Both the position numbers and the translations under genes were made by a program. 64,000 nucleotides of DNA from the NCBI GenBank assembly GCA_021741075.1, contig JAIOYO010000006.1:22591-86590 (forward strand), given 5' to 3'. Positions 39,014-48,372 of the stretch are shown here, piece after piece (the first letter of the stretch is position 1; every line of letters begins with the position of its first letter). Under the pieces are notes generated by a model, which ran no database searches, was not told the DNA's origin, and worked only from the letters and a program-made list of their open reading frames with translations. Origin of the DNA: Flavobacteriales bacterium (GTDB taxonomy: Bacteria; Bacteroidota; Bacteroidia; UBA10329).

Positions 39014-40639
39014 ATGCGATATACTTTTCTTTTTCTGATTCTTGCCGTTTCAGGTCTTGCCCAAGCACAGAAATTCACCTTGGCAGACACGCTGCGCGGA
39101 ACACTTTCTCCAATTCGTTCCTGTTTTGATGTCACTTACTATGACCTCAAAATGGATGTGGATATTGAGAACAAATCAATCAGCGGAGTTAATCACATTC
39201 ATTTCCAGAACGAAGATGATTTTGACAGCCTTCAAATCGACCTGTTTGACAATATGCTGATTGATAGTATCCTTTTCAAGGGAAAACAGCTACGCTATTC
39301 AAGAATGTTCAACGCGATTTTTGTTTCGTTTCCTACTAGGATGAAAAAAGGTGAAACTGGGGTGCTTTCAGTCTATTACCACGGAACACCAATTGCGGCC
39401 AAAAATGCTCCTTGGGATGGCGGTTTTGTTTGGAAGGAAGATGGAAACGGAAGGCCGTTTGTCGGTGTTGCCTGTGAAGGAACGGGCGCCAGTCTTTGGT
39501 GGCCGAATAAAGATCATTTGTCAGACGAACCAGACAGTATGCGCATCTCATGCAAGATTCCTGATGGCTTGATGTGTGTTTCAAATGGTGAATTGGAAAG
39601 CAACATTTCCGAAGGTGGAAAAACGGCTTGGAATTGGAAGATTTCCTATCCGATTAATAATTACAACGTCACCTTGAACATTGCCGATTACGCGCATTTT
39701 ACAGAGAATTACGAAAACGCTTCACACGATAATCTCAAGTTGGATTACTACGTTTTGAAGGAGAATCTTGAAAAAGCCAAAGAGCAATTCAAGCAAGTGC
39801 CAGAAATGATGGCCTGCTTTGAGGAAGCCTTCGGCCCGTATCCTTTCTATAAAGATGGTTACGCACTAGTAGAAACCTCCTATTTGGGGATGGAGCATCA
39901 AGGAGCCATTGCTTACGGAAACAAGTACATGCCTGGCTACATGGGGCGCCATCCTGAAGGAATTAATTTCGATTACATCATCATTCACGAAACGGGGCAC
40001 GAATGGTGGGGCAATAGCGTGAGCATGAAAGATGCTGCTGACATGTGGATACATGAGAGCTTCTGCACGTATTCAGAGGCTGTTTTTGTGGAGTGTAAAT
40101 ACGGGTACGATAAGATGCTTGATTACCTGTTGTATCAACGGAATTTCATCAATAACAAAACTCCGATCTATGGCATTTATGGACTGAATCAGGAGGGCAA
40201 TGGTGGTGATATGTATTACAAGGGATCCTGGATGATCCATACATTCAGGAACGTGTTGAATAATGATTCGCTATTCCGTTCCATTCTGAAAGGAATTGCC
40301 GAAGAATTTAAGCACAGAACGGTGGATGGCGAAGAGATCATCACTTACATAAATACCCGAGCCAAGTACGATCACACTCCGTTTTTTAATCAATATTTGA
40401 AGTTTTCGGATGTCCCGGTTCTTGAATATCGGATTGTGAAGAAAGCGCTAGAATTCCGTTGGAAGGCGGAAGCCGAAGGCTTCAGAATGCCAGCGGTATT
40501 TGTGGGGTCGGATGGAGTGGAGAAAAGAATTCTGGTGACCAATCAGGATTGGACCTCGGTTCCAATGTCGAAAAAGGACGCGAAGGAGTTGAAATTCCGA
40601 GACGATCTTTTCCTATTCCTACCTAAGCAAGTGCTCTAG
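39014..40639 (+). CDS. M1 family metallopeptidase
   Basis: HETGHEWWGNSVSMKDAADMWIHESFCTYSEA; GMEHQGAIAYG; signal peptide from 39014. Confidence 0.92.
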   Translation: MRYTFLFLILAVSGLAQAQKFTLADTLRGTLSPIRSCFDVTYYDLKMDVDIENKSISGVNHIHFQNEDDFDSLQIDLFDNMLIDSILFKGKQLRYSRMFNAIFVSFPTRMKKGETGVLSVYYHGTPIAAKNAPWDGGFVWKEDGNGRPFVGVACEGTGASLWWPNKDHLSDEPDSMRISCKIPDGLMCVSNGELESNISEGGKTAWNWKISYPINNYNVTLNIADYAHFTENYENASHDNLKLDYYVLKENLEKAKEQFKQVPEMMACFEEAFGPYPFYKDGYALVETSYLGMEHQGAIAYGNKYMPGYMGRHPEGINFDYIIIHETGHEWWGNSVSMKDAADMWIHESFCTYSEAVFVECKYGYDKMLDYLLYQRNFINNKTPIYGIYGLNQEGNGGDMYYKGSWMIHTFRNVLNNDSLFRSILKGIAEEFKHRTVDGEEIITYINTRAKYDHTPFFNQYLKFSDVPVLEYRIVKKALEFRWKAEAEGFRMPAVFVGSDGVEKRILVTNQDWTSVPMSKKDAKELKFRDDLFLFLPKQVL

Positions 40640-40746
40640 GAATCAGCTTTAAAAAGCAAACATTTCACAAACAATTCCAATGTCCTGGGCTTAGGTCTTA
40701 GGAACAACCCCCGTTTTGTATCTTCGCGCTCCTTTTGGAAAAAACG

Positions 40747-43700
40747 ATGGCAAAGAAGTACACGGAATACAAGCAATTGAACCTGCCCGAGGTGGCAGAC
40801 GAAATACTTGCGTTTTGGGAGGAGAACGACATCTTCAAGAAGAGTATTGAAACGCGCGAAGGTCAAGAGCCTTTTGTGTTTTACGAAGGACCGCCATCAG
40901 CCAATGGCATGCCTGGCATTCACCACGTGATGGCGCGTACCATCAAAGATATTTTCTGCCGTTACCGCACGCTGAAAGGCTATCAGGTGAAGCGTAAGGC
41001 TGGCTGGGACACGCACGGACTTCCGATTGAATTGGGAGTGGAGAAGGAGCTCGGAATCACGAAGGAAGACATCGGCAAGACCATCACGATTGCCGACTAC
41101 AACGATGCTTGCCGCAAGGCGGTGATGAAATACACGGACGTTTGGAACGACCTCACCCGCAAGATCGGGTATTGGGTGGATATGGAACACCCGTATGTGA
41201 CCTACGATAACAAGTACATTGAGTCAGTCTGGTGGTTGCTGAAGAACCTTTATGAAAAGGACCTTCTGTATAAAGGCTACACCATTCAACCCTATTCACC
41301 TAAGGCGGGAACGGGTTTGAGTTCGCACGAATTGAACCAACCCGGAACCTACCGCGATGTGAAAGACACAACTGTGGTGGCGCAGTTCTACCTCCCCCTG
41401 ACCCCCTCCAAAGGAGGGGGAAATCCGAAGATTTTGGAGACGCTGCGGGATGCTGCGGACTCCCTCCCCATGGGGGAGGGTCGGGGTGGGGTTTACATTC
41501 TAGCTTGGACAACCACACCTTGGACACTTCCTTCAAACACGGCTTTGGCTGTTGGGGAAAAGATTGATTATGTGGCTGTAAAGTCGTTCAATCAATACAC
41601 ATTCGAACCAACGATTGTGATTATGGCCAAAGATTTGGTCGGAAAATGGTTCAAGGAGGAAAATGCCGAGTTGTCTTTTGAGGAATACAACGCAGGCGAC
41701 AAGAAGATTCCGTACGAAATTGTAGCTGAGTTCAAAGGCTCCGATCTGGTGGGAACTGCCTACGAACAATTGATGCCATACGCTCAGCCAGATGGCGAAG
41801 GATTCAAAGTAATTGCTGGCGATTTCGTTTCTACCGAAGACGGCACAGGAATCGTACATATTGCACCAACTTTTGGAGCGGATGATGCGCGCGTTGCCAA
41901 GATCGCTGGAATGGGAGCCATGCTGGTTGATGATGGCGAAGGAAATCAAGTTCCGTTGGTGGATTTGCAAGGTCGTTTTCGACCAGAAGTAACTGATTTT
42001 GCTGGGGAATACGTGAAAGCGGAATACTACTCGGATGCCGAGATAGAAGCCGAAACCAAGAAGCAAGGCCGAGACAATTATCTTTCGGTTGATGAGCGAA
42101 TTGCCATCAAACTGAAAGAGGAAAACAAGGCTTTCCGTGTGGAGAAATACGAGCACAGTTACCCACATTGCTGGAGAACGGATAAGCCGATTCTTTACTA
42201 TCCTTTGGATTCGTGGTTCATTAAGACAACCGCTGCCAAAGACCGTTTGATTGAGCTCAATAAGACCATCAATTGGAAACCTGAAAGCACAGGAACGGGG
42301 CGTTTCGGAAACTGGTTGGAGAACTTGCAGGATTGGAACCTTTCCCGTTCGCGTTTTTGGGGAATTCCATTGCCAATTTGGTCAACAGAAGACAAGAAGG
42401 AACGCAAGTGCATTGGTTCGGTAGAAGAGCTGAAAGCCGAATGCGATAAAGCGGTTGCTGCTGGCTTGATGAAAACCAATCCGATGGTCGATTTTCAAGC
42501 AGGAAACATGGACGCATCGAACTACGGTGTGTTTGACCTGCATCGTCCGTACATGGACGATGTGGTTCTGGTTTCCGAAAGCGGACAACCGATGAATCGC
42601 GAAGCGGATCTGATTGATGTGTGGTTCGATTCGGGCGCGATGCCGTATGCGCAATTGCATTACCCGTTTGAGAATAAGGAACTTATTGATGGCAAGAGTT
42701 ATTTCCCTGCCGATTTCATTGCAGAAGGCGTGGATCAAACACGTGGCTGGTTCTTTACGCTTCACGCTATTGGAACGATGTGTTTCGATTCTGTGGCGTA
42801 TAAGAATGTGGTTTCAAATGGTCTGGTTCTCGACAAGAACGGGCAGAAGATGTCCAAACGATTGGGCAATGCGGTTGACCCGTTTGAAACGCTGAAGAAA
42901 TATGGTCCTGATGCTACGCGCTGGTACATGATCACCAATGCGGAGCCTTGGGACAACCTCAAATTTGACATCGAAGGAATTGGTGAAGTGCAGCGTAAAT
43001 TCTTCGGAACGCTTTACAACACCTACGGTTTCTACGCGCTTTATGCGAATATCGATGGATATGATTTCAGCGAAGCGGAAGTTCCGTTGGATCAGCGCCC
43101 CGAGATTGACCGTTGGGTGATGTCGAAACTGAATTCGTTGGTTGCGGAGGTTGACGAACATTACATGGCGTTTGAGCCGAAAAAGGCTGGACGTGCCATT
43201 CAGGAATTCGTGAACGAAAACCTAAGCAATTGGTACGTTCGTTTGTGCCGAAGAAGGTTCTGGAAAGGCGAAGCATCAATCGATAAATCTTCTGCATATC
43301 AAACGCTTTACACCTGTTTGGAAACGGTTGCCAAACTGATGAGTCCGATTGCGCCATTCTATGCCGACCGATTGTTCTTGGACCTAAATGCAGTTACGGG
43401 AAGAGACAAATCGGAGTCAATTCATCTTTCTGAAATGCCGTCCGCAGATAAAAATGCCATTGACCTTGATCTTGAAGAGCGAATGGCCATTGCCCAGAAG
43501 ACCACGTCATTGATTCTGAGCATCCGAAAAAAGGAAAGCCATCGGGTCAGACAGCCGTTGGCAAAGGTGATGATCCCGATTCTTAACGAGAAATTCGAGC
43601 GTCAGCTAAGGGCAGTTGAGGATCTTATTCTTTCAGAAGTGAATGTGAAGGAGCTGGAGTATCTCAAGGAAACCGCTGGTGTGATTGAGAAAACCATCAA

Positions 43701-44220
43701 GGCAAACTTTAAAACGCTTGGCCCTAAATACGGCAAGCAGATGAAGCAAATTGCTGGCGCAATCGCTCAAATGAATCAGACGGATATTTCTGCATTTGAA
43801 GCGGCAGGAACGTTCGAGCTTACCATTGATGGAAGCCCGCTTTCAATCTCATTGGAAGACGCTGAGATCATTTCCAAAGACATTCCGGGATGGGCAGTTG
43901 CTTCGGAAGGTGGGATTACCGTGGCACTTGACCTTACCATCACAGCAGCATTGGAGCAGGAAGGATTGGCGAGAGAGCTTGTCAACCGTATCCAGAATTT
44001 GAGGAAAGAGAAGGGTTTTGAGGTCACAGACCGCATTTCTCTGTCTATTTTGGATGCTCAACCAATTAAAGACGCGGTAACAAACAATCTTAAATATATT
44101 TGCGCGGAAACACTAGCGGGAACGTTAGAATTAGTGCCTGTGTTAAGCGCTGATAATTCGGTTGTTGTTGACCTAATTGGAGACCTTAAAACGCAGATTA
44201 GTATTAGTACATTGAATTAA
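40747..44220 (+). CDS. ileS: isoleucine--tRNA ligase
   Basis: GPPSANGMPGIHHVMART (HIGH-like), KMSKRLGN (KMSKS), WTTTPWTLPSNT editing motif. Confidence 0.97.
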   Translation: MAKKYTEYKQLNLPEVADEILAFWEENDIFKKSIETREGQEPFVFYEGPPSANGMPGIHHVMARTIKDIFCRYRTLKGYQVKRKAGWDTHGLPIELGVEKELGITKEDIGKTITIADYNDACRKAVMKYTDVWNDLTRKIGYWVDMEHPYVTYDNKYIESVWWLLKNLYEKDLLYKGYTIQPYSPKAGTGLSSHELNQPGTYRDVKDTTVVAQFYLPLTPSKGGGNPKILETLRDAADSLPMGEGRGGVYILAWTTTPWTLPSNTALAVGEKIDYVAVKSFNQYTFEPTIVIMAKDLVGKWFKEENAELSFEEYNAGDKKIPYEIVAEFKGSDLVGTAYEQLMPYAQPDGEGFKVIAGDFVSTEDGTGIVHIAPTFGADDARVAKIAGMGAMLVDDGEGNQVPLVDLQGRFRPEVTDFAGEYVKAEYYSDAEIEAETKKQGRDNYLSVDERIAIKLKEENKAFRVEKYEHSYPHCWRTDKPILYYPLDSWFIKTTAAKDRLIELNKTINWKPESTGTGRFGNWLENLQDWNLSRSRFWGIPLPIWSTEDKKERKCIGSVEELKAECDKAVAAGLMKTNPMVDFQAGNMDASNYGVFDLHRPYMDDVVLVSESGQPMNREADLIDVWFDSGAMPYAQLHYPFENKELIDGKSYFPADFIAEGVDQTRGWFFTLHAIGTMCFDSVAYKNVVSNGLVLDKNGQKMSKRLGNAVDPFETLKKYGPDATRWYMITNAEPWDNLKFDIEGIGEVQRKFFGTLYNTYGFYALYANIDGYDFSEAEVPLDQRPEIDRWVMSKLNSLVAEVDEHYMAFEPKKAGRAIQEFVNENLSNWYVRLCRRRFWKGEASIDKSSAYQTLYTCLETVAKLMSPIAPFYADRLFLDLNAVTGRDKSESIHLSEMPSADKNAIDLDLEERMAIAQKTTSLILSIRKKESHRVRQPLAKVMIPILNEKFERQLRAVEDLILSEVNVKELEYLKETAGVIEKTIKANFKTLGPKYGKQMKQIAGAIAQMNQTDISAFEAAGTFELTIDGSPLSISLEDAEIISKDIPGWAVASEGGITVALDLTITAALEQEGLARELVNRIQNLRKEKGFEVTDRISLSILDAQPIKDAVTNNLKYICAETLAGTLELVPVLSADNSVVVDLIGDLKTQISISTLN
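41392..41490. repeat. GC-rich double-hairpin repeat element inserted in frame in ileS
   Basis: Perfect hairpins ccccctcc-aaa-ggaggggg (41402-41420) and ccctcccc-atg-ggggaggg (41462-41480); ends form imperfect inverted repeats; encodes 33 codons LPLTPSKGGG...LPMGEGRGG. Confidence 0.75.
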
Positions 44221-44231
44221 ATAAGACAGCT

Positions 44232-44609
44232 ATGTCAGAGAAGAACAAATACTCAGCAGATGAACTGAAGGAGTTTCAGGGAATTATCACCGAAAAGTTG
44301 GAGAAAGCACGTGAAGACCTCACGCTTTTGGTTGATCAATTGTCGCACAAAGACGACCACGGAACAGAAGATACATCGCCAACATTCAAGTTGATGGATG
44401 AAGGTTCGGATGTACTTTCAAAGGAAGAGATTAACCAATTGGCTGCGCGTCAGCAAAAGTTTGTTCAAAGCTTGGAGAACGCGTTAATCAGAATCAAAAA
44501 TGGTACTTACGGCATTTGCCGTGCAACAGGCAAACTTATTCCTAAAGAGCGTTTGCGAATCGTTCCTCATGCTACACTAAGCATTGAGGCGAAGAACGCT
44601 CAAGGATAA
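44232..44609 (+). CDS. TraR/DksA family regulator
   Basis: YGICRATGKLIPKERLRIVPHATLSIEAKN. Confidence 0.85.
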   Translation: MSEKNKYSADELKEFQGIITEKLEKAREDLTLLVDQLSHKDDHGTEDTSPTFKLMDEGSDVLSKEEINQLAARQQKFVQSLENALIRIKNGTYGICRATGKLIPKERLRIVPHATLSIEAKNAQG

Positions 44610-44632
44610 TTTTTGTTGAAAAGGACAATAAT

Positions 44633-44663
44633 AAGAGGCCGATTTCTTGGCCTCTTTTATTTT
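44633..44663 (+). terminator. hairpin terminator
   Basis: aagaggcc-gatttctt-ggcctctt followed by ttatttt. Confidence 0.75.
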
Positions 44664-44671
44664 GACAACAA

Positions 44672-45262
44672 TTGAAGAAAGCTCTCGCTATCATTTTATC
44701 CGTTTTGGCTCTCGATCAGATTTCTAAGATCTGGATTAAGACCACTATGACCCTTGGTCAGGAATTTCACATCACCGATTGGTTCATCATCCACTTTACA
44801 GAGAACGTGGGAATGGCCTTTGGTATGGAGTTCGGTGGCGAAATGGGCAAATTGGCACTAAGTCTTTTTAGGATAATTGCTGTGATCGCCATTGGTTGGT
44901 ATCTATTCAACATCACTAAAAAAGGAGCGGAGAACATCGTTATCGTGGCCATTTCACTTGTCTTTGCTGGTGCGCTCGGAAACATCATCGACAGTACCTT
45001 CTACGGAATCATCTTCAATGATAGCTACGGTCACGTAGCAACACTTTTTCCAGAAGAAGGCGGCTATTCAAGCTTGCTTCACGGCCGCGTGGTTGATATG
45101 CTTTACTTCCCTTTGTTTGAAGGCACATTCCCATCTTGGCTGCCCATTTGGGGAGATAAACACTTCCTGTTTTTCAATGCCATTTTCAATATTGCCGACT
45201 CGGCCATCACGGTAGGAATGGCGCTGGTCATCCTGTTCCAAAAGAAGTTTCTTAAGGAGTAA
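44672..45262 (+). CDS. lspA: lipoprotein signal peptidase (TTG start)
   Basis: Four TM segments, FTENVGMAFGM, GALGNIIDSTFYG, FNIADSAITVG. Confidence 0.9.
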   Translation: MKKALAIILSVLALDQISKIWIKTTMTLGQEFHITDWFIIHFTENVGMAFGMEFGGEMGKLALSLFRIIAVIAIGWYLFNITKKGAENIVIVAISLVFAGALGNIIDSTFYGIIFNDSYGHVATLFPEEGGYSSLLHGRVVDMLYFPLFEGTFPSWLPIWGDKHFLFFNAIFNIADSAITVGMALVILFQKKFLKE

Positions 45263-45296
45263 CGCCCTATAAAAAGGCCATCTGTTGGGCGAAGGC

Positions 45297-45374
45297 CTAA
45301 ACGACCTCTTCCTGTCGCATAAAGTAGATGTACGTGAGCAGTACAGCCACAAATAAGATGCTTGTGATGATCAT
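45297..45374 (-). CDS. candidate 25-aa single-TM small protein
   Basis: ORF MIITSILFVAVLLTYIYFMRQEEVV*; preceded on the minus strand by a purine-rich atcagga; not in the ORF track. Confidence 0.3.
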   Translation of the reverse strand: MIITSILFVAVLLTYIYFMRQEEVV

Positions 45375-45473
45375 GTTCCTGATTTTCTTGACGTAAGATT
45401 AGCAAACAACAAGACACGCCCGAAGCACTCGACAAAAGACTTGTTAACGTGCAATGTTCATAAGGTCAAGGAA

Positions 45474-45674
45474 TTATGAACCTAAACGGCTTATCATCTT
45501 AATGACCAGCAGTATCATAACTATTAGAATTACAGAAAGCAGAAACTTAGAAGAGCCATTGAAAAGGTCGGGTCTTCGCTTGATGTCATCCTTGTAAGCG
45601 TAGATGATTCCGATCACAAAAGCGGCAGCAAAGACCCCTGCAAATATCCAATGACCGGTGGTAACGCTTTCCAT
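45474..45674 (-). CDS. small hypothetical membrane protein
   Basis: MESVTTGHWIFAGVFAAAFVIGIIYAYKDD...; two TM segments; closely follows the upstream minus-strand gene. Confidence 0.65.
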   Translation of the reverse strand: MESVTTGHWIFAGVFAAAFVIGIIYAYKDDIKRRPDLFNGSSKFLLSVILIVMILLVIKMISRLGS

Positions 45675-45675
45675 G

Positions 45676-47292
45676 CTATTTTTCCGTGATGCTGTATTCC
45701 AAACGATGAAAATCAACCGGATTCACCTTTCCGAAGGGGCAATTTTCCTTGTAAGGCGTTCCGTCTCCCTTTATCAGAAACGCTCTTGCGTTTATCAATT
45801 GCTCGGGCGAATGGAACATGATCGCTTCCCCAAAATTGTCGTCCTCGCATCCGGCATATCCCATGGGCGTTGGGTCAAGCATCTTATCGTTTATTCTGTT
45901 TTTGAGCTCGGTCGTACATTCCGAATATTGGTCGATGATGTGTCCCATAATCTTTTCAGCACCATCAGCTTCCCAGCCTCCAACATAAACACGGAACTGG
46001 CGGTCTTCAGGTACATGCACTATAAATGAGTTGTCGATTTTCCACTTGCGCCTGTAGGTCTTTCCTACACCATTTTTAAGGATGTTCTTTTTCTCCGTGG
46101 CAAACTCGTTGAAGAAAATATACTGACCACCAACTTCCATGAAAACACGAAGTTCTGCCCTACCTAAAACGGGTTCAGAAAGCCTTCTAACCTTGAACGA
46201 ATTGAAGGAAACTCTGTATGTATGAATCTCGTAATCCGCAGCCACACCATTGCCCTCATCCCAATAGAGATAAAGCGTTTGTGCAAGAACGGAGGTGTCA
46301 GTAATGCCTTCGGTTTTCCAAGGAATGAGGATGGAGACAAGAGAAGAATCGGCTGATGCATCCACCGTGACCTTGCCGCTGTATGAATTGCCTTTCTGCA
46401 ATACAAGTTGATATCTGAGTTCAGCAGTAGGAGAAGGTCGCGGAAGCGTATGCTTCACCTTAAAAGCGTAATCTTTTGAACTCATTTTCACAGGATGCGC
46501 CCAGCTATTCGTATCCCGATTGTTGTAGAATGCGCTTCCATCTCCGTGTGCAAAAAGATCTACGCGTGTGGCAAAAAGACTATCTCCTTTCTCGGAACGG
46601 ATCTTAGCCGGAAGGTTTCGCCTTGTGGCCATCATGCGCATGGGATGGATCTCTGTTTTGGCAGGTGGATGACCACGGTCCCAGATCCACAGGCCTTCCA
46701 CATGAACCCAATCACCTGCGGTAGGCCAATTCCAGATGATATCACCACGTTGGTGGCCCACGGTTGCGAAGCCGGCCGTTCCGCCAATTTCACAGGCCTT
46801 GGTGTATTTGTTTCCTTTATTACTAGCAGCCAGTCCGCTTTCCCATTCGCAGTGCACCCAATCGCGAACCACCGTGTCTCGCCTTTCTTTTCCCTTTTCG
46901 TCCTTTGATAGTTTGATGTATCGAGCCAATAGATTCCGGTATTCCTTATCAGGAAACACGTTAAAGGAAAAATCGTGCGTGTAATGATAGAGAGGAAGGT
47001 CTTCAAAACTCACGTGCGGTACACCAAACTTGTAGCCTTCGTGACCCTCAATTGGCATGATCTGACCTTCGAGCACAACCACCGTATCGTGACTTACAAC
47101 CGGACGCCAAGAAGGAAGAATGAGGCTGATATCGGCCACATGCTTGAAACCAAAGACCTTCATCGTATCCATGCATGGATAAATGCCGAGGTCTGCCTCA
47201 GTAGACCATCTCAAATTATCAGGATACCAGAATTTGTCTTGGGCTGATGCCGAGATGGACAAAAAAAGAAGAGAAGCAACGAGGAAACGCAT
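45676..47292 (-). CDS. hypothetical secreted protein
   Basis: 539-aa ORF with signal peptide; no family recognised. Confidence 0.75.
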   Translation of the reverse strand: MRFLVASLLFLSISASAQDKFWYPDNLRWSTEADLGIYPCMDTMKVFGFKHVADISLILPSWRPVVSHDTVVVLEGQIMPIEGHEGYKFGVPHVSFEDLPLYHYTHDFSFNVFPDKEYRNLLARYIKLSKDEKGKERRDTVVRDWVHCEWESGLAASNKGNKYTKACEIGGTAGFATVGHQRGDIIWNWPTAGDWVHVEGLWIWDRGHPPAKTEIHPMRMMATRRNLPAKIRSEKGDSLFATRVDLFAHGDGSAFYNNRDTNSWAHPVKMSSKDYAFKVKHTLPRPSPTAELRYQLVLQKGNSYSGKVTVDASADSSLVSILIPWKTEGITDTSVLAQTLYLYWDEGNGVAADYEIHTYRVSFNSFKVRRLSEPVLGRAELRVFMEVGGQYIFFNEFATEKKNILKNGVGKTYRRKWKIDNSFIVHVPEDRQFRVYVGGWEADGAEKIMGHIIDQYSECTTELKNRINDKMLDPTPMGYAGCEDDNFGEAIMFHSPEQLINARAFLIKGDGTPYKENCPFGKVNPVDFHRLEYSITEK

Positions 47293-47294
47293 CA

Positions 47295-48290
47295 TTATTT
47301 CGATGCCGCTTTCTGGGTTAGTTTTTCTAGAATTTGAACTGCATTTGTAGCCGCCCCTTTTCTCAGATTATCGGCTACTATCCAAAGGTTGAAAGCATTT
47401 TCTTCGCTTTCATCCTTTCGAATTCTCCCAACAAAAACCTCATCTCGCCTGTGCGCTAGAAGCGGCATTGGGTAAAGGTTGGTTTCAGGATCATCTTGTA
47501 GAATAACTCCATCCGCCTTAGATAGAATCCAACGAACATCTTCTACAGTTGCTGGTTTTTCAAAAGTCACATTTACCGCTTCAGAGTGGCCACCATTCAC
47601 TGGTACTCTCACGGCTGTTGCAGTCAACTTTAAGTTCGGAATTCCTAATATTTTACGGCTTTCGTTCACCAATTTCATCTCTTCTTTGGTGTAACCGTTT
47701 TCCAGGAAAACATCGCAGTGCGGAATGCAATTGCGGTGAATTGGATACTTGTAAGCAGGTTTGCTGGCCGCATGTCCGTTTTCCTCTTCTTCCAATTGAA
47801 GCATGGCTGCTTTTCCAGTACCGCTCACCGATTGATAGGTGCTTACCACCACTCGTTTCAGCCCAAAGGCCTTGTGCAAAGGGGCCAAAGCCACAACCAA
47901 TTGAATGGTTGAGCAATTAGGATTGGCAATAATCTTGGAACCGCTTTCGGTTGTTTCTAGGTTCACTTCTGGAACAACCAATGGAATATTCGACTCCATT
48001 CTCCAAGCAGAAGAATTATCAATGACGATGGTGCCGACCTCGGCAAATTTCGGGGCCCATTCGAGCGATGTGCTCCCGCCAGCAGAAAAAAGTGCAAAGT
48101 CTGGTGTAAGTGAAATTGCCTGCTCCATACTAATTACGCGAACTTCGTTTCCGTTAAATCGGATGGTTTTTCCAACCGAAGCTTCTGATGCAACCGGATA
48201 CAACTCGGTTACTTTCACATCTCGCTCCTCCAAAACGGTTAGCATTTCTCTACCAACCAATCCTGTAGCGCCAACAACTGCAATTCTCAT
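47295..48290 (-). CDS. asd: aspartate-semialdehyde dehydrogenase
   Basis: MRIAVVGATGLVGREML, IIANPNCSTIQ, RVPVNGGHSEAVNV. Confidence 0.95.
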   Translation of the reverse strand: MRIAVVGATGLVGREMLTVLEERDVKVTELYPVASEASVGKTIRFNGNEVRVISMEQAISLTPDFALFSAGGSTSLEWAPKFAEVGTIVIDNSSAWRMESNIPLVVPEVNLETTESGSKIIANPNCSTIQLVVALAPLHKAFGLKRVVVSTYQSVSGTGKAAMLQLEEEENGHAASKPAYKYPIHRNCIPHCDVFLENGYTKEEMKLVNESRKILGIPNLKLTATAVRVPVNGGHSEAVNVTFEKPATVEDVRWILSKADGVILQDDPETNLYPMPLLAHRRDEVFVGRIRKDESEENAFNLWIVADNLRKGAATNAVQILEKLTQKAASK

Positions 48291-48372
48291 AATTTTCTAA
48301 CGAAAGGTTAAACTTCTAAGGGTACCAAAAGTACTATATTTACCATCCTGCCTTCGGGCAAAAACGTACTCC

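Noticed and set aside
41435-41465. Similarity of the ileS element core (gcgggatgctgcgga) to the GxxExxY repeat arm (gcggatgccgcgga)
   Set aside because: Match is short with a gap, and the internal spacing differs (10 versus 9 nt); could be chance, so not claimed as shared origin.
41300-41536. Minus-strand ORF over the ileS insert (HPDPPPWGGSPQ...)
   Set aside because: Antisense reading of the GC-rich repeat; no independent support.
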